Program-made: the position numbers and the translations under genes
Assembly: GCA_947165895.1 (NCBI GenBank)
Contig: CAMVCB010000003.1
Coordinates: forward strand, 62,001 to 126,000
From: an uncultured Treponema sp.
GTDB lineage: Bacteria > Spirochaetota > Spirochaetia > Treponematales > Treponemataceae
Length of the DNA: 64,000 nt
Direction of reading: 5' to 3'
The notes under the pieces: model-generated
Database searches by the model: none
The model's input: the letters and a program-made list of their open reading frames with translations, nothing else
What the model was told of the DNA's origin: nothing
Shown here: positions 1 through 9,390 of the stretch, piece after piece
Layout of the letters: the number at the start of each line of letters is the position of its first letter
Position numbering within the stretch: the first letter of the stretch is position 1

Positions 1-35
1 TTTATAGAAAGAAATTAATTTTTTAGAGGATTTAT

Positions 36-1613
36 ATGGCAGAAAACGAAGTTAGAGTAAGATATGCACCTAGTCCAACTGGAATGCAGCACATCGGCGG
101 CGTACGTACAGCCCTTTTTAATTATCTTTTTGCCCGCTCACAGGGCGGAAAATTCATTCTTCGTCTTGAAGATACAGACCGCACACGCTATGACGAAAAA
201 TATGTTCAGAACCTTTATGACACAATGGCATGGCTTGGAATCGACTGGGATGAAGGCGGTTCAAAAGGCGGTGATTATGGTCCTTACGTTCAGAGCGAAC
301 GTTTCGAGCTTTACAAAAAATATGCAATGAAGCTGATTGAAAACGGAGAAGCTTACTACTGCTTCTGTGATGCAGAACGCCTTGACCGCATCCGCAAAAT
401 TCAGACAGAAAATAAAATGGCTCCAGGTTACGACCGCAACTGCCGTCACCTTACTTCGGAAGAAGTAAAGGCAAATCTTGATGCAGGAAAGCCATACGTT
501 ATCCGTCTTAAGGTACCTCTTGAAGGCGAAACAAAATTCCATGATCACCTTTTGGGCGACATTGTCTGGAAAAACGAAGATATTTCTCCGGATCCTGTTC
601 TTTTGAAATCAGACGGATTTCCGACATATCACCTTGCAAACATCGTTGATGACCATTTGATGAAGGTAAGTCACGTAATGCGTGCTCAGGAATGGATTCC
701 TTCTACTCCGCTCCATGTTCAGATGTACCGTTCATTCGGCTGGGAACACCCTGAATTCTGTCACCTTCCAATGGTAAACGGTGCAGATGGAAAGAAGCTT
801 TCTAAACGCCACGGCTCAACTTCCCTGAACGAATTCCGTGCCCGCGGTTATCTTCCACAGGCAATCGTAAACTACGTTGCAATGCTGGGCTGCTCTTACG
901 AAGAAGGAAAAGAATTCTATACTCTGGAAGAGCTCGCAAAGGCATTTAAGCTTGAGCATTTGAACAAGGCTCCTGCAGTATTTGATTACAAAAAGCTTGA
1001 ATACTTTAATGCAAACTACATCCGCCAGCTTTCTACAGAAGATTTGTACAAATGGACACTCCCATTTATTACAGGAACCGGCGATGCTACGCTTGAAATC
1101 AACCCGGAAAATCCTCAGCCAAAACCAAATGTCGGCCCGGAATTCTCTGGCGTTGCACTTGGCGAAGACGGCGAACCTTACTGCGTAGACAAGAGCATGA
1201 ACATGACTTCTGCAGACGTAAAGAAAACTTTGATGGGTCTTATGCCTCTTATTCAGGAAAGACTGAAGTTCCTTACAGAAGCAGCAGAAATGGTTCACTT
1301 TATGTTCACAGAACCAGCCGTTCCACCTGTAGAGCAGATTATTCCAAAGAAACTCGACCAGGCAAAAACAAAAGAAGTTCTTGAAAATGCAAAAGATTTC
1401 ATTGCAAAAGTATTTGAACTTGACCACGAGGGTGCAGAAGCCTTTGCAAAGGCAAAAGCAGAAGAGCTTGGAATTAAGCTGGGTGATTTCATGATGCCTG
1501 TTCGTATGGCAGTTACAGGAAGCCGTGTTTCACCTCCTCTTATCGGATCAATTCTGGTACTTGGAAAAGAGCGCGCCCTTGCCCGCCTTGAAAGAACACT
1601 TGCAGCCTTTTAA
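36..1613 (+). CDS. gltX: Glutamyl-tRNA synthetase
   Basis: Class I aminoacyl-tRNA synthetase that charges tRNA(Glu) in the cytoplasm. The N-terminal HIGH-type signature PSPTGMQHIGG lies at about residues 12-22 and the KMSKS-type loop KKLSKRHGS near residue 250. The 525 residues suit a bacterial GluRS with its C-terminal helical anticodon-binding part. The ATG follows AGAGGA at a 5-nt spacing. gatC and gatA lie elsewhere in the window, so this enzyme may be non-discriminating and also charge tRNA(Gln) for GatCAB; that is inference. A triple hairpin and a clear terminator follow the stop. Confidence 0.97.
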   Translation: MAENEVRVRYAPSPTGMQHIGGVRTALFNYLFARSQGGKFILRLEDTDRTRYDEKYVQNLYDTMAWLGIDWDEGGSKGGDYGPYVQSERFELYKKYAMKLIENGEAYYCFCDAERLDRIRKIQTENKMAPGYDRNCRHLTSEEVKANLDAGKPYVIRLKVPLEGETKFHDHLLGDIVWKNEDISPDPVLLKSDGFPTYHLANIVDDHLMKVSHVMRAQEWIPSTPLHVQMYRSFGWEHPEFCHLPMVNGADGKKLSKRHGSTSLNEFRARGYLPQAIVNYVAMLGCSYEEGKEFYTLEELAKAFKLEHLNKAPAVFDYKKLEYFNANYIRQLSTEDLYKWTLPFITGTGDATLEINPENPQPKPNVGPEFSGVALGEDGEPYCVDKSMNMTSADVKKTLMGLMPLIQERLKFLTEAAEMVHFMFTEPAVPPVEQIIPKKLDQAKTKEVLENAKDFIAKVFELDHEGAEAFAKAKAEELGIKLGDFMMPVRMAVTGSRVSPPLIGSILVLGKERALARLERTLAAF

Positions 1614-1636
1614 TCAACCTAAATGAAATACGTCGA

Positions 1637-1700
1637 GTCAAGGCACGCGTACGCTTAAAGCCTTGACTTCGCCGTTTTTAGGGTTTGTAATAAACCCTAA
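1637..1700 (+). other. Tandem hairpins downstream of gltX
   Basis: GTCAAGGC (1637-1644) pairs with GCCTTGAC (1660-1667). Directly after it, TTAGGGTTT (1679-1687) pairs with AAACCCTAA (1692-1700). The first hairpin is followed by GCCGTTTTT and could itself terminate transcription. Together with the next terminator, three stem-loops are stacked within 110 bp. Confidence 0.6.
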
Positions 1701-1702
1701 AT

Positions 1703-1747
1703 AAAAAGCCCCTTTTCAGCATTTAATTGCCGGGAAGGGGCTTTTTT
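1703..1747 (+). terminator. Rho-independent terminator after gltX
   Basis: AAAAAGCCCCTT (1703-1714) pairs with AAGGGGCTTTTT (1735-1746) and ends in a run of six T. The A-run on the other side makes it potentially bidirectional, but only gltX transcription reaches it here. Confidence 0.9.
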
Positions 1748-1822
1748 ATTAATTTACTATATTAACGTTTAGACAAACAGAAAAATAAATTATAAAATTA
1801 TATTGTATCCTACATTTTTTCT

Positions 1823-1851
1823 TTGACTTTCTTTCCTTTCACCTTTATATT
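1823..1851 (+). promoter_or_regulatory. Sigma70-type promoter of trxA
   Basis: TTGACT (1823-1828), a 17-bp spacer and TATATT (1846-1851) lie about 75 bp before trxA. The transcript would open with a small stem, AAGTGC (1860-1865) with GCACTT (1876-1881), before GAGGT and the start codon. Confidence 0.7.
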
Positions 1852-1925
1852 AATTACAGAAGTGCTGAGATAAAGGCACTTAAAAGTACCGCCAGAGCGG
1901 ACAATCCCATAAGCGAGGTAAAACT

Positions 1926-2231
1926 ATGGCAGAAATTAATGTAACAAATGCAAGTTTTCAGAAGGAAGTTCTGGAATCAGACAAACCAGTTCTGGTAGAT
2001 TTTTGGGCACCATGGTGCGGACCATGTAAAATGCTGGGTCCTGTTGTAGCAGAAATTGCAGAAGAACACCCGGAAATTAAGGTTTGTAAAGTTAATGTTG
2101 ATGATGAAGATGAACTGGCTCAGCAGTTTGGTGTTATGAGCATTCCATTTGTAGCAGTTTTCAAAGGCGGAAATCTTGTAAAATCAACAGTAGGATTTCA
2201 ATCAAAAGAAAACCTGTTAAATCTCATTTAA
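1926..2231 (+). CDS. trxA: Thioredoxin
   Basis: Small cytoplasmic disulfide reductase of 101 residues, close to the usual 105. The redox motif WAPWCGPCKM lies at about residues 28-37. The cis-proline loop reads MSIPF rather than the common SIPT, so a bulky Phe follows the active-site proline. GAGGT precedes the ATG. The gene stands alone between a terminator and galT and has its own promoter about 75 bp upstream. No thioredoxin reductase gene is nearby. Confidence 0.95.
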   Translation: MAEINVTNASFQKEVLESDKPVLVDFWAPWCGPCKMLGPVVAEIAEEHPEIKVCKVNVDDEDELAQQFGVMSIPFVAVFKGGNLVKSTVGFQSKENLLNLI

Positions 2232-2273
2232 GTTCTATCTTAATCTGGTTAAAACTTTTATTATTTCCTTAAA

Positions 2274-2316
2274 TGTGCTATGCTATTGATAGTAACGCTA
2301 TCAGTAACATAGCACA
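2274..2316 (+). promoter_or_regulatory. Long dyad in the galT leader (operator or 5'-UTR hairpin)
   Basis: TGTGCTATG (2274-2282) is the exact reverse complement of CATAGCACA (2308-2316). Inside it TGATAG (2287-2292) pairs with CTATCA (2298-2303). The dyad ends 4 bp before the GGAG of galT. A -10-like TATGCT (2280-2285) overlaps its left arm, so it could be a repressor site or an RNA hairpin controlling galT. Confidence 0.6.
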
Positions 2317-2331
2317 AAAAGGAGATTCTCT

Positions 2332-3846
2332 ATGACAATTTACCAGAATATCAATCGTCTTACTTCATACGCCCTTATTAATTCACTTATCACAAAAGAA
2401 GATGTAATCTACACAAAAAACAGACTGCTTGAGCTTTTCAAGCTGGATGGATTTGAAGACCTGCAGCAGGCTCATGAGCTTCCTGGTGTAAAAACTGAAG
2501 AACTGGAAGAAATCTTAAAGGAAATGCTGGACTGGGCAGGAGAAAATAAGATTTTTGATGACCAGGGAATTGTTACCCGCGATTTATTCGATACCAAAAT
2601 CATGGGACAGCTTGTGCCTCCTCCAAGCGATGTAATCGATATTTTCCGTACTATTTACGAAGAAAGAGGCCCGGAAGCAGCAACTGACTGGTACTACAAA
2701 TTTTCAGGAGACACAGACTATATCCGCCGTTACCGGGTCTGCAAGGATTTGAAGTGGAAGACCGCAACTGAGTACGGCGACATTGATATTACAATCAACC
2801 TTTCAAAACCGGAAAAAGATCCAAAGGCAATTGCCGCAGCCCGTAACGCAAAACAGTCAGGCTACCCGGCATGCTTATTATGTAAGGAAAATGAAGGTTA
2901 TGCAGGACGCCTTAACCACGCTGCCCGCCAGAATCACAGAATCATCCCTCTTACATTGAACGGCGAAAGCTGGAATCTTCAGTATTCTCCTTATGTTTAC
3001 TACAACGAGCACTGTATCGTTTTTGATTCCCGCCATATCCCGATGAAAATTGAGCGCGCAACCTTTGCCCGCCTGCTGGACTTTGTAACAATCTTCCCAC
3101 ACTACATTCTGGGAAGCAACGCAGATATTCCTATCGTAGGCGGTTCAATTCTTACCCACAACCACTTCCAGGGCGGCCGCTATGAATTCCCGATGGCAAA
3201 AGCCCCTGTGGAAAAAGAATTCAAGCTTAAAAAATTCCCTAAGGTAAAGGCCGGAATCGTTAAGTGGCCTATGAGCGTTATCCGCATCACAGCAAAAAAG
3301 GCAGCTGACCTTATTGACTGCGCAACTTACATTCTTGATACATGGAGAACTTACACAGACAAGGAAGCTTTCATTTTTGCAGAAACAGATGGCGAGCAGC
3401 ACAACACAATAACACCTATTGCCCGCCGCCGCGGAAAGCTTTTTGAACTCGATCTTGTACTGCGCAACAACATCACAACTGAAGAACACCCTATGGGAGT
3501 CTACCACCCTCATGCAAACCTTCACCACATCAAAAAGGAAAACATCGGTTTGATTGAGGTAATGGGACTTGCAGTTTTACCAAGCCGTCTTAAAAAGGAA
3601 CTTGCAGACCTTGCTAAAGCAATGTGCAATAAAGAAGACCTTCGCAAAAATGAAGAGCTTTCAAAGCACGCAGACTGGGCAGAAGATATCCTTAAGCGCT
3701 ACCCTGACTTCAACAGCGCAAACGCAGAGGAAATTCTCCGCAAGGAAACCGGAATTGTATTCAGCAAGGTTCTTGAAGACGCCGGCGTTTACAAGCGTGA
3801 TGAAAAAGGAAAGGCAGCCTTTGACAGATTCATAGCAGTATTATAA
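2332..3846 (+). CDS. galT: UDP-glucose--hexose-1-phosphate uridylyltransferase, type 2
   Basis: Leloir-pathway enzyme exchanging UMP between UDP-glucose and galactose-1-phosphate. The 504 residues and overall sequence match the long GalT family known mainly from Firmicutes, not the ~350-residue E. coli type. Visible motifs are CLLCKENEGYAGRLNHAARQ near residue 183 and the His-rich THNHFQGG near residue 275. GGAG precedes the ATG. The leader holds a large dyad that may respond to galactose. The partner galE is 33 kb away. The stop overlaps the convergent GGDEF gene by 6 bp through a shared TTATAA, leaving no room for a terminator. Confidence 0.93.
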   Translation: MTIYQNINRLTSYALINSLITKEDVIYTKNRLLELFKLDGFEDLQQAHELPGVKTEELEEILKEMLDWAGENKIFDDQGIVTRDLFDTKIMGQLVPPPSDVIDIFRTIYEERGPEAATDWYYKFSGDTDYIRRYRVCKDLKWKTATEYGDIDITINLSKPEKDPKAIAAARNAKQSGYPACLLCKENEGYAGRLNHAARQNHRIIPLTLNGESWNLQYSPYVYYNEHCIVFDSRHIPMKIERATFARLLDFVTIFPHYILGSNADIPIVGGSILTHNHFQGGRYEFPMAKAPVEKEFKLKKFPKVKAGIVKWPMSVIRITAKKAADLIDCATYILDTWRTYTDKEAFIFAETDGEQHNTITPIARRRGKLFELDLVLRNNITTEEHPMGVYHPHANLHHIKKENIGLIEVMGLAVLPSRLKKELADLAKAMCNKEDLRKNEELSKHADWAEDILKRYPDFNSANAEEILRKETGIVFSKVLEDAGVYKRDEKGKAAFDRFIAVL

Positions 3847-5034
3847 AGGAACAATAATCCCGCCGAAATATTCGGGATCTCCATCCTTATCGCTTAATAC
3901 AAAGCCCCTGGTAGACAGTAATACATAAGTACCGTCTGCCTTCCGGGCTCTGTACTCAAGCGGAATCATGCAGGCATCTGAATGAGAGAAAATCTTATAA
4001 ACCGCTACCCTGTAGGCTTTTAAATCATCCGGATGAATATGTTCATTCCAAAGCTTATCTGCCTGATACATATATTCAGAAGGCATAGCAAAATCTGTTA
4101 CCAGAGACAAGGACCATCTTGAAAAATCATAGCGCATATCATTCAGATAAAGATAGCCGCCGTCACTGACTGTACACAAAACCTTAGAAAAGGACTTGTC
4201 TGAACCGGCTTTATATTCTGCCATACCGGCTGCAATTACAGGGCCGGAACGGGATTTTTTATTTTCAAGGCTTTCAACAATAAGAAGATTAAGCAATTCC
4301 CTGCGGTTTTCATAATCCTCTCCTGTCAAAACAACAACAAATTCATCGCCGCCAATTCTGAAAACCGGACTATGGGTAAAAATATTACAGATTATGCGGC
4401 TGGCCCTCTGAATGTATTCGTCTCCAAAGTTATGACCCCGGGTATCATTCATCAGTTTAAGGTCATTCATATCGCACAAAATAAGACCAAATGAAAAATT
4501 CTTTTCTCCGCTTTTGATTTTATCATCTATTGATTCTGAATATTCCTTAAAGGCATTTTTGTTACGGACACCTGTCAGCTCATCAAATCTTGCCATACGC
4601 TCAGCCGATTCAAGATTTTTTTTCTGGATTTCCTTTTTAATAAAGTCTTCCTCAATATTTTCAAGACAGCAGATTGCATGATCCCTGTCAGGACACAAGA
4701 AGAGGGAACGCTTCATGTGAACGACATTTTCATTGATTATCATTCTGAAAATAATTGAATAAACTTCGCTTTTAGAAAGAGCTTCTATTATTGTTTTTTT
4801 ATCACAGCTTTTTTTTATGATTTCCAGATCATTTGGATGTACACATTTGTTTAAAATCTTTACAGAATCTGTATAAAAATCGTCGCCGGTATAGGGCGCA
4901 TTCAGTTTTTTTAACCCTTTCAAAGGAACAAGGGCTGTATAATCCCCTGTTTTAATATCCACATAATAAGCTCCGTCATAATGGTTTAACAGAGTAATGG
5001 CAAGCTGACTGAATCCTTCCTGTTTTTTTTCCAT
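3841..5034 (-). CDS. PAS/GGDEF diguanylate cyclase
   Basis: Cytoplasmic protein of 397 residues that likely makes c-di-GMP. An N-terminal PAS-like part (about 1-110) leads to a GGDEF domain (about 140-300) with an intact active loop, RIGGDEFVVV. A second PAS domain follows (about 300-395), which is unusual because GGDEF normally ends the protein. No membrane segments are seen. The chosen ATG lies one base after the upstream EAL gene's TAA (TAAAATG) and has GGAA about 9 nt upstream. An in-frame ATG at 5067 has no ribosome site. Translational coupling to the phosphodiesterase gene is likely. Confidence 0.88.
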   Translation of the reverse strand: MEKKQEGFSQLAITLLNHYDGAYYVDIKTGDYTALVPLKGLKKLNAPYTGDDFYTDSVKILNKCVHPNDLEIIKKSCDKKTIIEALSKSEVYSIIFRMIINENVVHMKRSLFLCPDRDHAICCLENIEEDFIKKEIQKKNLESAERMARFDELTGVRNKNAFKEYSESIDDKIKSGEKNFSFGLILCDMNDLKLMNDTRGHNFGDEYIQRASRIICNIFTHSPVFRIGGDEFVVVLTGEDYENRRELLNLLIVESLENKKSRSGPVIAAGMAEYKAGSDKSFSKVLCTVSDGGYLYLNDMRYDFSRWSLSLVTDFAMPSEYMYQADKLWNEHIHPDDLKAYRVAVYKIFSHSDACMIPLEYRARKADGTYVLLSTRGFVLSDKDGDPEYFGGIIVPL

Positions 5035-5035
5035 T

Positions 5036-6931
5036 TTACTTTTTTCCGTACTTTTTAATAAATTCATCTACCGGCAGCGGCTGGGAAAAATAAAAGCCCT
5101 GCAGGTAATCGCAGCCAAGTTCTTCCATACCCTTGGCCATTGCCTTACTTTCGATGCCTTCTGCAGTTACGGTAAAGCCTGAGTGCTTAAAAGCCTGAAC
5201 AAGGGCAGGCAGGATTTCTTCTTTTGTTTTAAAATATTCCCAGACAACCTGCATATCAAATTTTATATTCACAAAAGGATATTTATTCAGACGGGTTACA
5301 TTGGAATAGCCGGCACCAAAATCATCAAGAACAAATTCAAAACCGGCATTTTTTATGTCAAAAACCTGTTTTTTAAGAAGAGCATAATCAATCATTGCTT
5401 CTTCCGTAATTTCAAGATGGATTTTTTCAGGATCAACCTGATATTTTTCAATAATTGAAGTAAAGCGCTTTGACAAATCACGCTTTAAAAACTGCAGGGG
5501 AGAAAGATTTACGTTTATCCATGAAAGGCCCATCTCTTCAAGACTCCTGCTGTTCATAAAATCACAGACTTTTTCCAGCATCTGTTCACCAAGGCGGTTA
5601 ATAAGTCCGGTTTTTTCGGCAATAGGAATAAAAACAGCCGGCGAAATAATATTTCCTTCTTTATCATAGATTCTTGCCAGAGCCTCTGCCCCTACAAGCT
5701 CATGATTTTTTGCAGAAACAATAGGCTGAAGATACATCTCTACATTTTTATTTTCAACAGCCTTCTGAACGATACGCTTTACTTCAGTTGCCTTTTTTAT
5801 ATTATTAAGGGTTTCTTCCGAAATTATCATATCGGCATCAGAAAGTTCACTGATATTATTAAAGGCAGAAACAATTCCCTGAAGAAGATTTTCAGCACTG
5901 TCAATTGTCAGATGCTGGCAGACTTCCATAAAATGCACGTCAAGATAAACTTCCATATCCCTGCTGTCTTTTTCCCAGGGCTTTTTAAAACGGTCTCGGA
6001 TTTCCCCTTTGACTTCTTCGTAAGAATAGTCAGAAGTATCCCCTACCATCACAAATCTTCCGCTGTTTATATAAAAATAGGAAAGATCCGGGAATTCTTT
6101 TTTCAAAAAGTCAGCAATCAGGCCCAGGGCCTCATCAATTTTGGGGCCGGTGTAAATTTCCCTCATATCATGATAATTGTGAATCTGGATTCCAAGAATA
6201 AAAGACTGTTTTCCAATCAGTTCTTCAAGAAGAAGTGAAAGGGCTTCAAGACGAAAGGCCTGGGTTCTGTTTTCAAGATAAACCGCAGAATCTTCAAAGG
6301 ACAGATACATTATGATGATTGCGAGCAGACAGAAAAAATCCATTATCAGATAACGGGGGAAGAGAAGGCGGCAAATATAACCGGCAAATAAAATCATATT
6401 GAAGGTGATTACACTGATAAATAAATTTTTTCGTAATTTTCTTCTATTAATTATCAGAACCAGAAGGGAAACACCAACATAAAAGAAGGAACAGATATAA
6501 AGAACATTATAAAATATGTAGCGGTGGTAGCCGGACTCATCAAGGATAAAGAGAGTCGGGGTAAAAAAGTTAGCAAGGGCAACAAGAATACAAATTAAGA
6601 AAACGCTGTAAGTTGTAAGGAGATTTTTTGGCGTTCTTTCCGCTTTTGGGGTAAAAAGAACGTAAGTAAAATGAAAGAAAAAAGCAGAACGAAGAAAAAA
6701 TGCGATAAAAAAGATGATATTGCAGACAAGATGAAAACGGACAGAATAGGAATTATAATTTTCCAGGGCCCTTGAAGAAATTATATCTATAAAAATTATA
6801 AATATTTCAATCATCAGGACGCGGAGAAAAGCCCTGTTTTTACTTATAGGAATATGCGGCTGCAGAAAATAAAAAATCAGAAAGGTGATCAGTAAGCTGA
6901 TATTCGGAACTACGAAGGTATAATTCCACAT
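5036..6931 (-). CDS. Membrane protein with degenerate GGDEF and EAL domain (c-di-GMP phosphodiesterase)
   Basis: Predicted inner-membrane enzyme of 631 residues that hydrolyses c-di-GMP. Seven or so hydrophobic helices fill residues 5-220. A GGDEF-like region follows (about 230-370), but its active loop reads NSGRFVMVGD, so it is probably not a cyclase. The EAL domain (about 385-630) keeps GAEALAR, EITEEAM and LDDFGAGYS, the metal and catalytic motifs. The start at 6931 has GGAG 6 nt upstream; an ATG four codons earlier lacks a site. It is co-transcribed with the following GGDEF gene, giving a paired maker and breaker of one second messenger. Confidence 0.9.
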   Translation of the reverse strand: MWNYTFVVPNISLLITFLIFYFLQPHIPISKNRAFLRVLMIEIFIIFIDIISSRALENYNSYSVRFHLVCNIIFFIAFFLRSAFFFHFTYVLFTPKAERTPKNLLTTYSVFLICILVALANFFTPTLFILDESGYHRYIFYNVLYICSFFYVGVSLLVLIINRRKLRKNLFISVITFNMILFAGYICRLLFPRYLIMDFFCLLAIIIMYLSFEDSAVYLENRTQAFRLEALSLLLEELIGKQSFILGIQIHNYHDMREIYTGPKIDEALGLIADFLKKEFPDLSYFYINSGRFVMVGDTSDYSYEEVKGEIRDRFKKPWEKDSRDMEVYLDVHFMEVCQHLTIDSAENLLQGIVSAFNNISELSDADMIISEETLNNIKKATEVKRIVQKAVENKNVEMYLQPIVSAKNHELVGAEALARIYDKEGNIISPAVFIPIAEKTGLINRLGEQMLEKVCDFMNSRSLEEMGLSWINVNLSPLQFLKRDLSKRFTSIIEKYQVDPEKIHLEITEEAMIDYALLKKQVFDIKNAGFEFVLDDFGAGYSNVTRLNKYPFVNIKFDMQVVWEYFKTKEEILPALVQAFKHSGFTVTAEGIESKAMAKGMEELGCDYLQGFYFSQPLPVDEFIKKYGKK

Positions 6932-7005
6932 TTTAGTCTCCATAATTTATTAAATAAAAAAAACTTAGTTATAATTATGGGGTCAAAATGTGGAATTAGC
7001 AAATT

Positions 7006-8427
7006 TTATTTCATTAATTCCTTGTACTTCTGGGCAAGACGCTTAGATTTAACGGCAGCCAGACCGCAGTAGTTTGCAGGATTTTCAAAAAAGCTTGCTG
7101 GATTTTCTACACCGAGTTTTTCGAGCTGGGCTGTAATGTCTGCAAATTCCTTCTGGTGGGTTTTGAGAACTTCAAAGAAGGTTTTTCCTGTCTGCTCGGC
7201 TTCAAGAGTAATCTTACGGATAACCTCGTGACCGTCGTTGTAGCCGGCCTCGCCAAGAAGAATATAAGCTGGTTCTGCAAGAACGCCGCCCTTAACCTTT
7301 CCGCCGGCATTCTGAAGATTGCGTGCCATGCCTTCTTTATCTGCCTGAAGCCCTTTAACAACAGAGTTCATGCGGGCAACGGCCATTGTAAATCCGCTTA
7401 CATAGTCAGCAATAAAGCGCTGTGAAGCAGAGTTTGTAAGGTCACGCTGATGCTCAGAAATCTGATCCATATAGAAAGTAATTACGCGGGGACACATAGC
7501 CTTCCAGAGGGATTTTACGTGCTCGCTGTTCCATGGGTTACGCTTCTGAGGCATTGTAGAAGAACCAACCTGGGTGCTGGCAAAATATTCAAATACTTCA
7601 CCGATTTCTGAGCGCTGAAGGTTACGGAGGTCATCTGCAAGGTTTGCGATGATACCGAATGCTACGTTCATTTCCAGAAGAAGGCGGAGTACGTGCTCAG
7701 GCTCTACAAGCTGATTTGAATATTCAGACGGCTGAAGGCCTAAGAATTCTGTGTAGATGCGTTCAAGCTCTTCAGGATCTTTTACAATCATGGAAGGACC
7801 GTTGTAAGAACCAACCGGGCCTGCAAGCTTACCAACAAGCTGATTGCTGAGTTCTTCAATGCGGAGGATTGATTTTCCGAGTCTGCTTACAAACTCAGCA
7901 ATGCTCCAGCCGAAAGTGATAGGAACTGCGTGCTGACCGTGGGTGCGGCCTACCTGAGGAGTAGCACATTCACGTTCTGCAATGTCGCAGAGATAGTTTT
8001 CAAGTTTTTTGAGTTCTGGAAGTACAACATTTTTAGTAACATCACGCATGCGGCATGAAAGGCCGGTATCAAGAATATCAACCGATGTAGCGCCAAGGTG
8101 AATAAGAGGGCCGATTTCTGCATCAACCTTTGTCTTCATTACGTTTACAAGGGCACGGATATTGTGCTTTGTCTTTTCTTCCTCAGCATAAACTTCCTGA
8201 GGGTCGATATTGTCAGCAACTTCGTCCAGCTTTTTTGCGATTGCGTCAGTAAGCTGACCGCGCATCTTAAGATGAGCCTTTACAAGAGCGGCTTCACAAC
8301 GCGCATGCGAACGAATGCTTGCCTCTTCAGAAATATACTTAGAAAGACCGGCAAAAGCGTCAGCCTCCGACAAAGAGTATCGGTGATCGATACAAGACAG
8401 GTTTTCAAAAATGTTACGAGTTTCCAT
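7006..8427 (-). CDS. purB: Adenylosuccinate lyase
   Basis: Purine enzyme acting twice: SAICAR to AICAR, and adenylosuccinate to AMP. The 473-residue protein has the fumarase/aspartase-superfamily signature GSSTMPQKRNP (about residues 290-300) and the upstream TSVDILDTGLS segment. No Shine-Dalgarno is present. TATATT (8434-8439 on this strand) ends 6 nt before the ATG, so the mRNA may be leaderless. It lies in the same strand run as purN, purM and purE but several kilobases downstream. Confidence 0.96.
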   Translation of the reverse strand: METRNIFENLSCIDHRYSLSEADAFAGLSKYISEEASIRSHARCEAALVKAHLKMRGQLTDAIAKKLDEVADNIDPQEVYAEEEKTKHNIRALVNVMKTKVDAEIGPLIHLGATSVDILDTGLSCRMRDVTKNVVLPELKKLENYLCDIAERECATPQVGRTHGQHAVPITFGWSIAEFVSRLGKSILRIEELSNQLVGKLAGPVGSYNGPSMIVKDPEELERIYTEFLGLQPSEYSNQLVEPEHVLRLLLEMNVAFGIIANLADDLRNLQRSEIGEVFEYFASTQVGSSTMPQKRNPWNSEHVKSLWKAMCPRVITFYMDQISEHQRDLTNSASQRFIADYVSGFTMAVARMNSVVKGLQADKEGMARNLQNAGGKVKGGVLAEPAYILLGEAGYNDGHEVIRKITLEAEQTGKTFFEVLKTHQKEFADITAQLEKLGVENPASFFENPANYCGLAAVKSKRLAQKYKELMK

Positions 8428-8433
8428 GTGGAA

Positions 8434-8439
8434 AATATA
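8434..8439 (-). promoter_or_regulatory. -10 box abutting purB start
   Basis: TATATT on the minus strand, 6 nt before the purB ATG, with no ribosome-binding site between. Transcription would start at or next to the start codon. No good -35 was seen. Confidence 0.5.
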
Positions 8440-8477
8440 GCAGAATTGGGAAAAGTTTTAAATATACTTAAGAAATT

Positions 8478-9389
8478 TTAAAAAGCTGAAAGGAGCTTTT
8501 CTACGTCAGCCCGGCCTGCAAGCTCTTCAAGACCAGCGCTGGCAGTTCCCGTGCAGATTCCCATTTTGAGCGCCCCTTCATAAGCAGAAGTCTCCATAAA
8601 GCCCGCAATAAAGCCCGCTACCATGGAATCCCCTGCCCCGACAGAATTGACCACATGACATTGGGGAGCCGGGCTCTGGTAAATTTTTCCGTCAGCCGCC
8701 GCAAGTACAGCCCCCTGTCCTGCCATTGAAACAAGAACATTCTGAGCTCCCATTTCCCGGAATTTTTCAGCGTAAGGAATAACTTCTTCCCGGGTATTCA
8801 GACTTACGCCAAAAATCTCACCAAGCTCAAAATTATTGGGTTTTACAAGGAAAGGCTTATATTCAAGGGATTTTTTCAGAAGGTCACGGGTCGCATCAAC
8901 AACAAAACGCAGTCCCCTGCCGGAAAGTCTTGCCATAATGTCGCTGTAAAAAGTCTGGGGAAGAGATTTTGGAATACTTCCGGCAATAACAAGAAAATCG
9001 CCCTTTTTCAGGCAGTCAAGCTTTGAAAACAAAGCCGCAATGTCTGCCTCTGTAAGCGCCGGCCCCTGAGCGTTAATTTCAGATTCTTCTTTGTCAGAAC
9101 GCAGCTTTACGTTTATCCGGGAAAAAGCCGACTTATCTGCCAGGCGGATAAAATCACTTTTTACACTCTTTTGCGCCAGCAGCTCTTCAATCTCATTTCC
9201 GGTAAAGCCCGCCGTAAAGCCCAGAGCGACGCTTTCAAAACCAAGATTTTTCAGAACGATTGAAACGTTGATTCCCTTTCCGCCCGCAAATATTTTTTCT
9301 GCGCAGCTGCGGTTCACACAGCCGCTTTTAAAATTTTCAAGGTCAACAATGTAATCCAGAGAAGGATTAACAGTCAAAGTATAAATCAT
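8478..9389 (-). CDS. fruK: 1-phosphofructokinase family sugar kinase (PfkB)
   Basis: PfkB-family kinase of 303 residues. The N-terminal TVNPSLDYIVDL and FAGGKGINVS motifs are typical of FruK and tagatose-6-phosphate kinase LacC. The C-terminal GAGDSMVAGF supplies the anion hole and catalytic Asp. FruK, making fructose-1,6-bisphosphate, is the likelier role; LacC-type activity cannot be excluded and would fit the galactose genes in the window. No PTS gene is adjacent. Its ATG follows the stop of the M23 gene by one base (TAAAATG), so translation is probably coupled. Confidence 0.85.
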   Translation of the reverse strand: MIYTLTVNPSLDYIVDLENFKSGCVNRSCAEKIFAGGKGINVSIVLKNLGFESVALGFTAGFTGNEIEELLAQKSVKSDFIRLADKSAFSRINVKLRSDKEESEINAQGPALTEADIAALFSKLDCLKKGDFLVIAGSIPKSLPQTFYSDIMARLSGRGLRFVVDATRDLLKKSLEYKPFLVKPNNFELGEIFGVSLNTREEVIPYAEKFREMGAQNVLVSMAGQGAVLAAADGKIYQSPAPQCHVVNSVGAGDSMVAGFIAGFMETSAYEGALKMGICTGTASAGLEELAGRADVEKLLSAF

Positions 9390-9390
9390 T

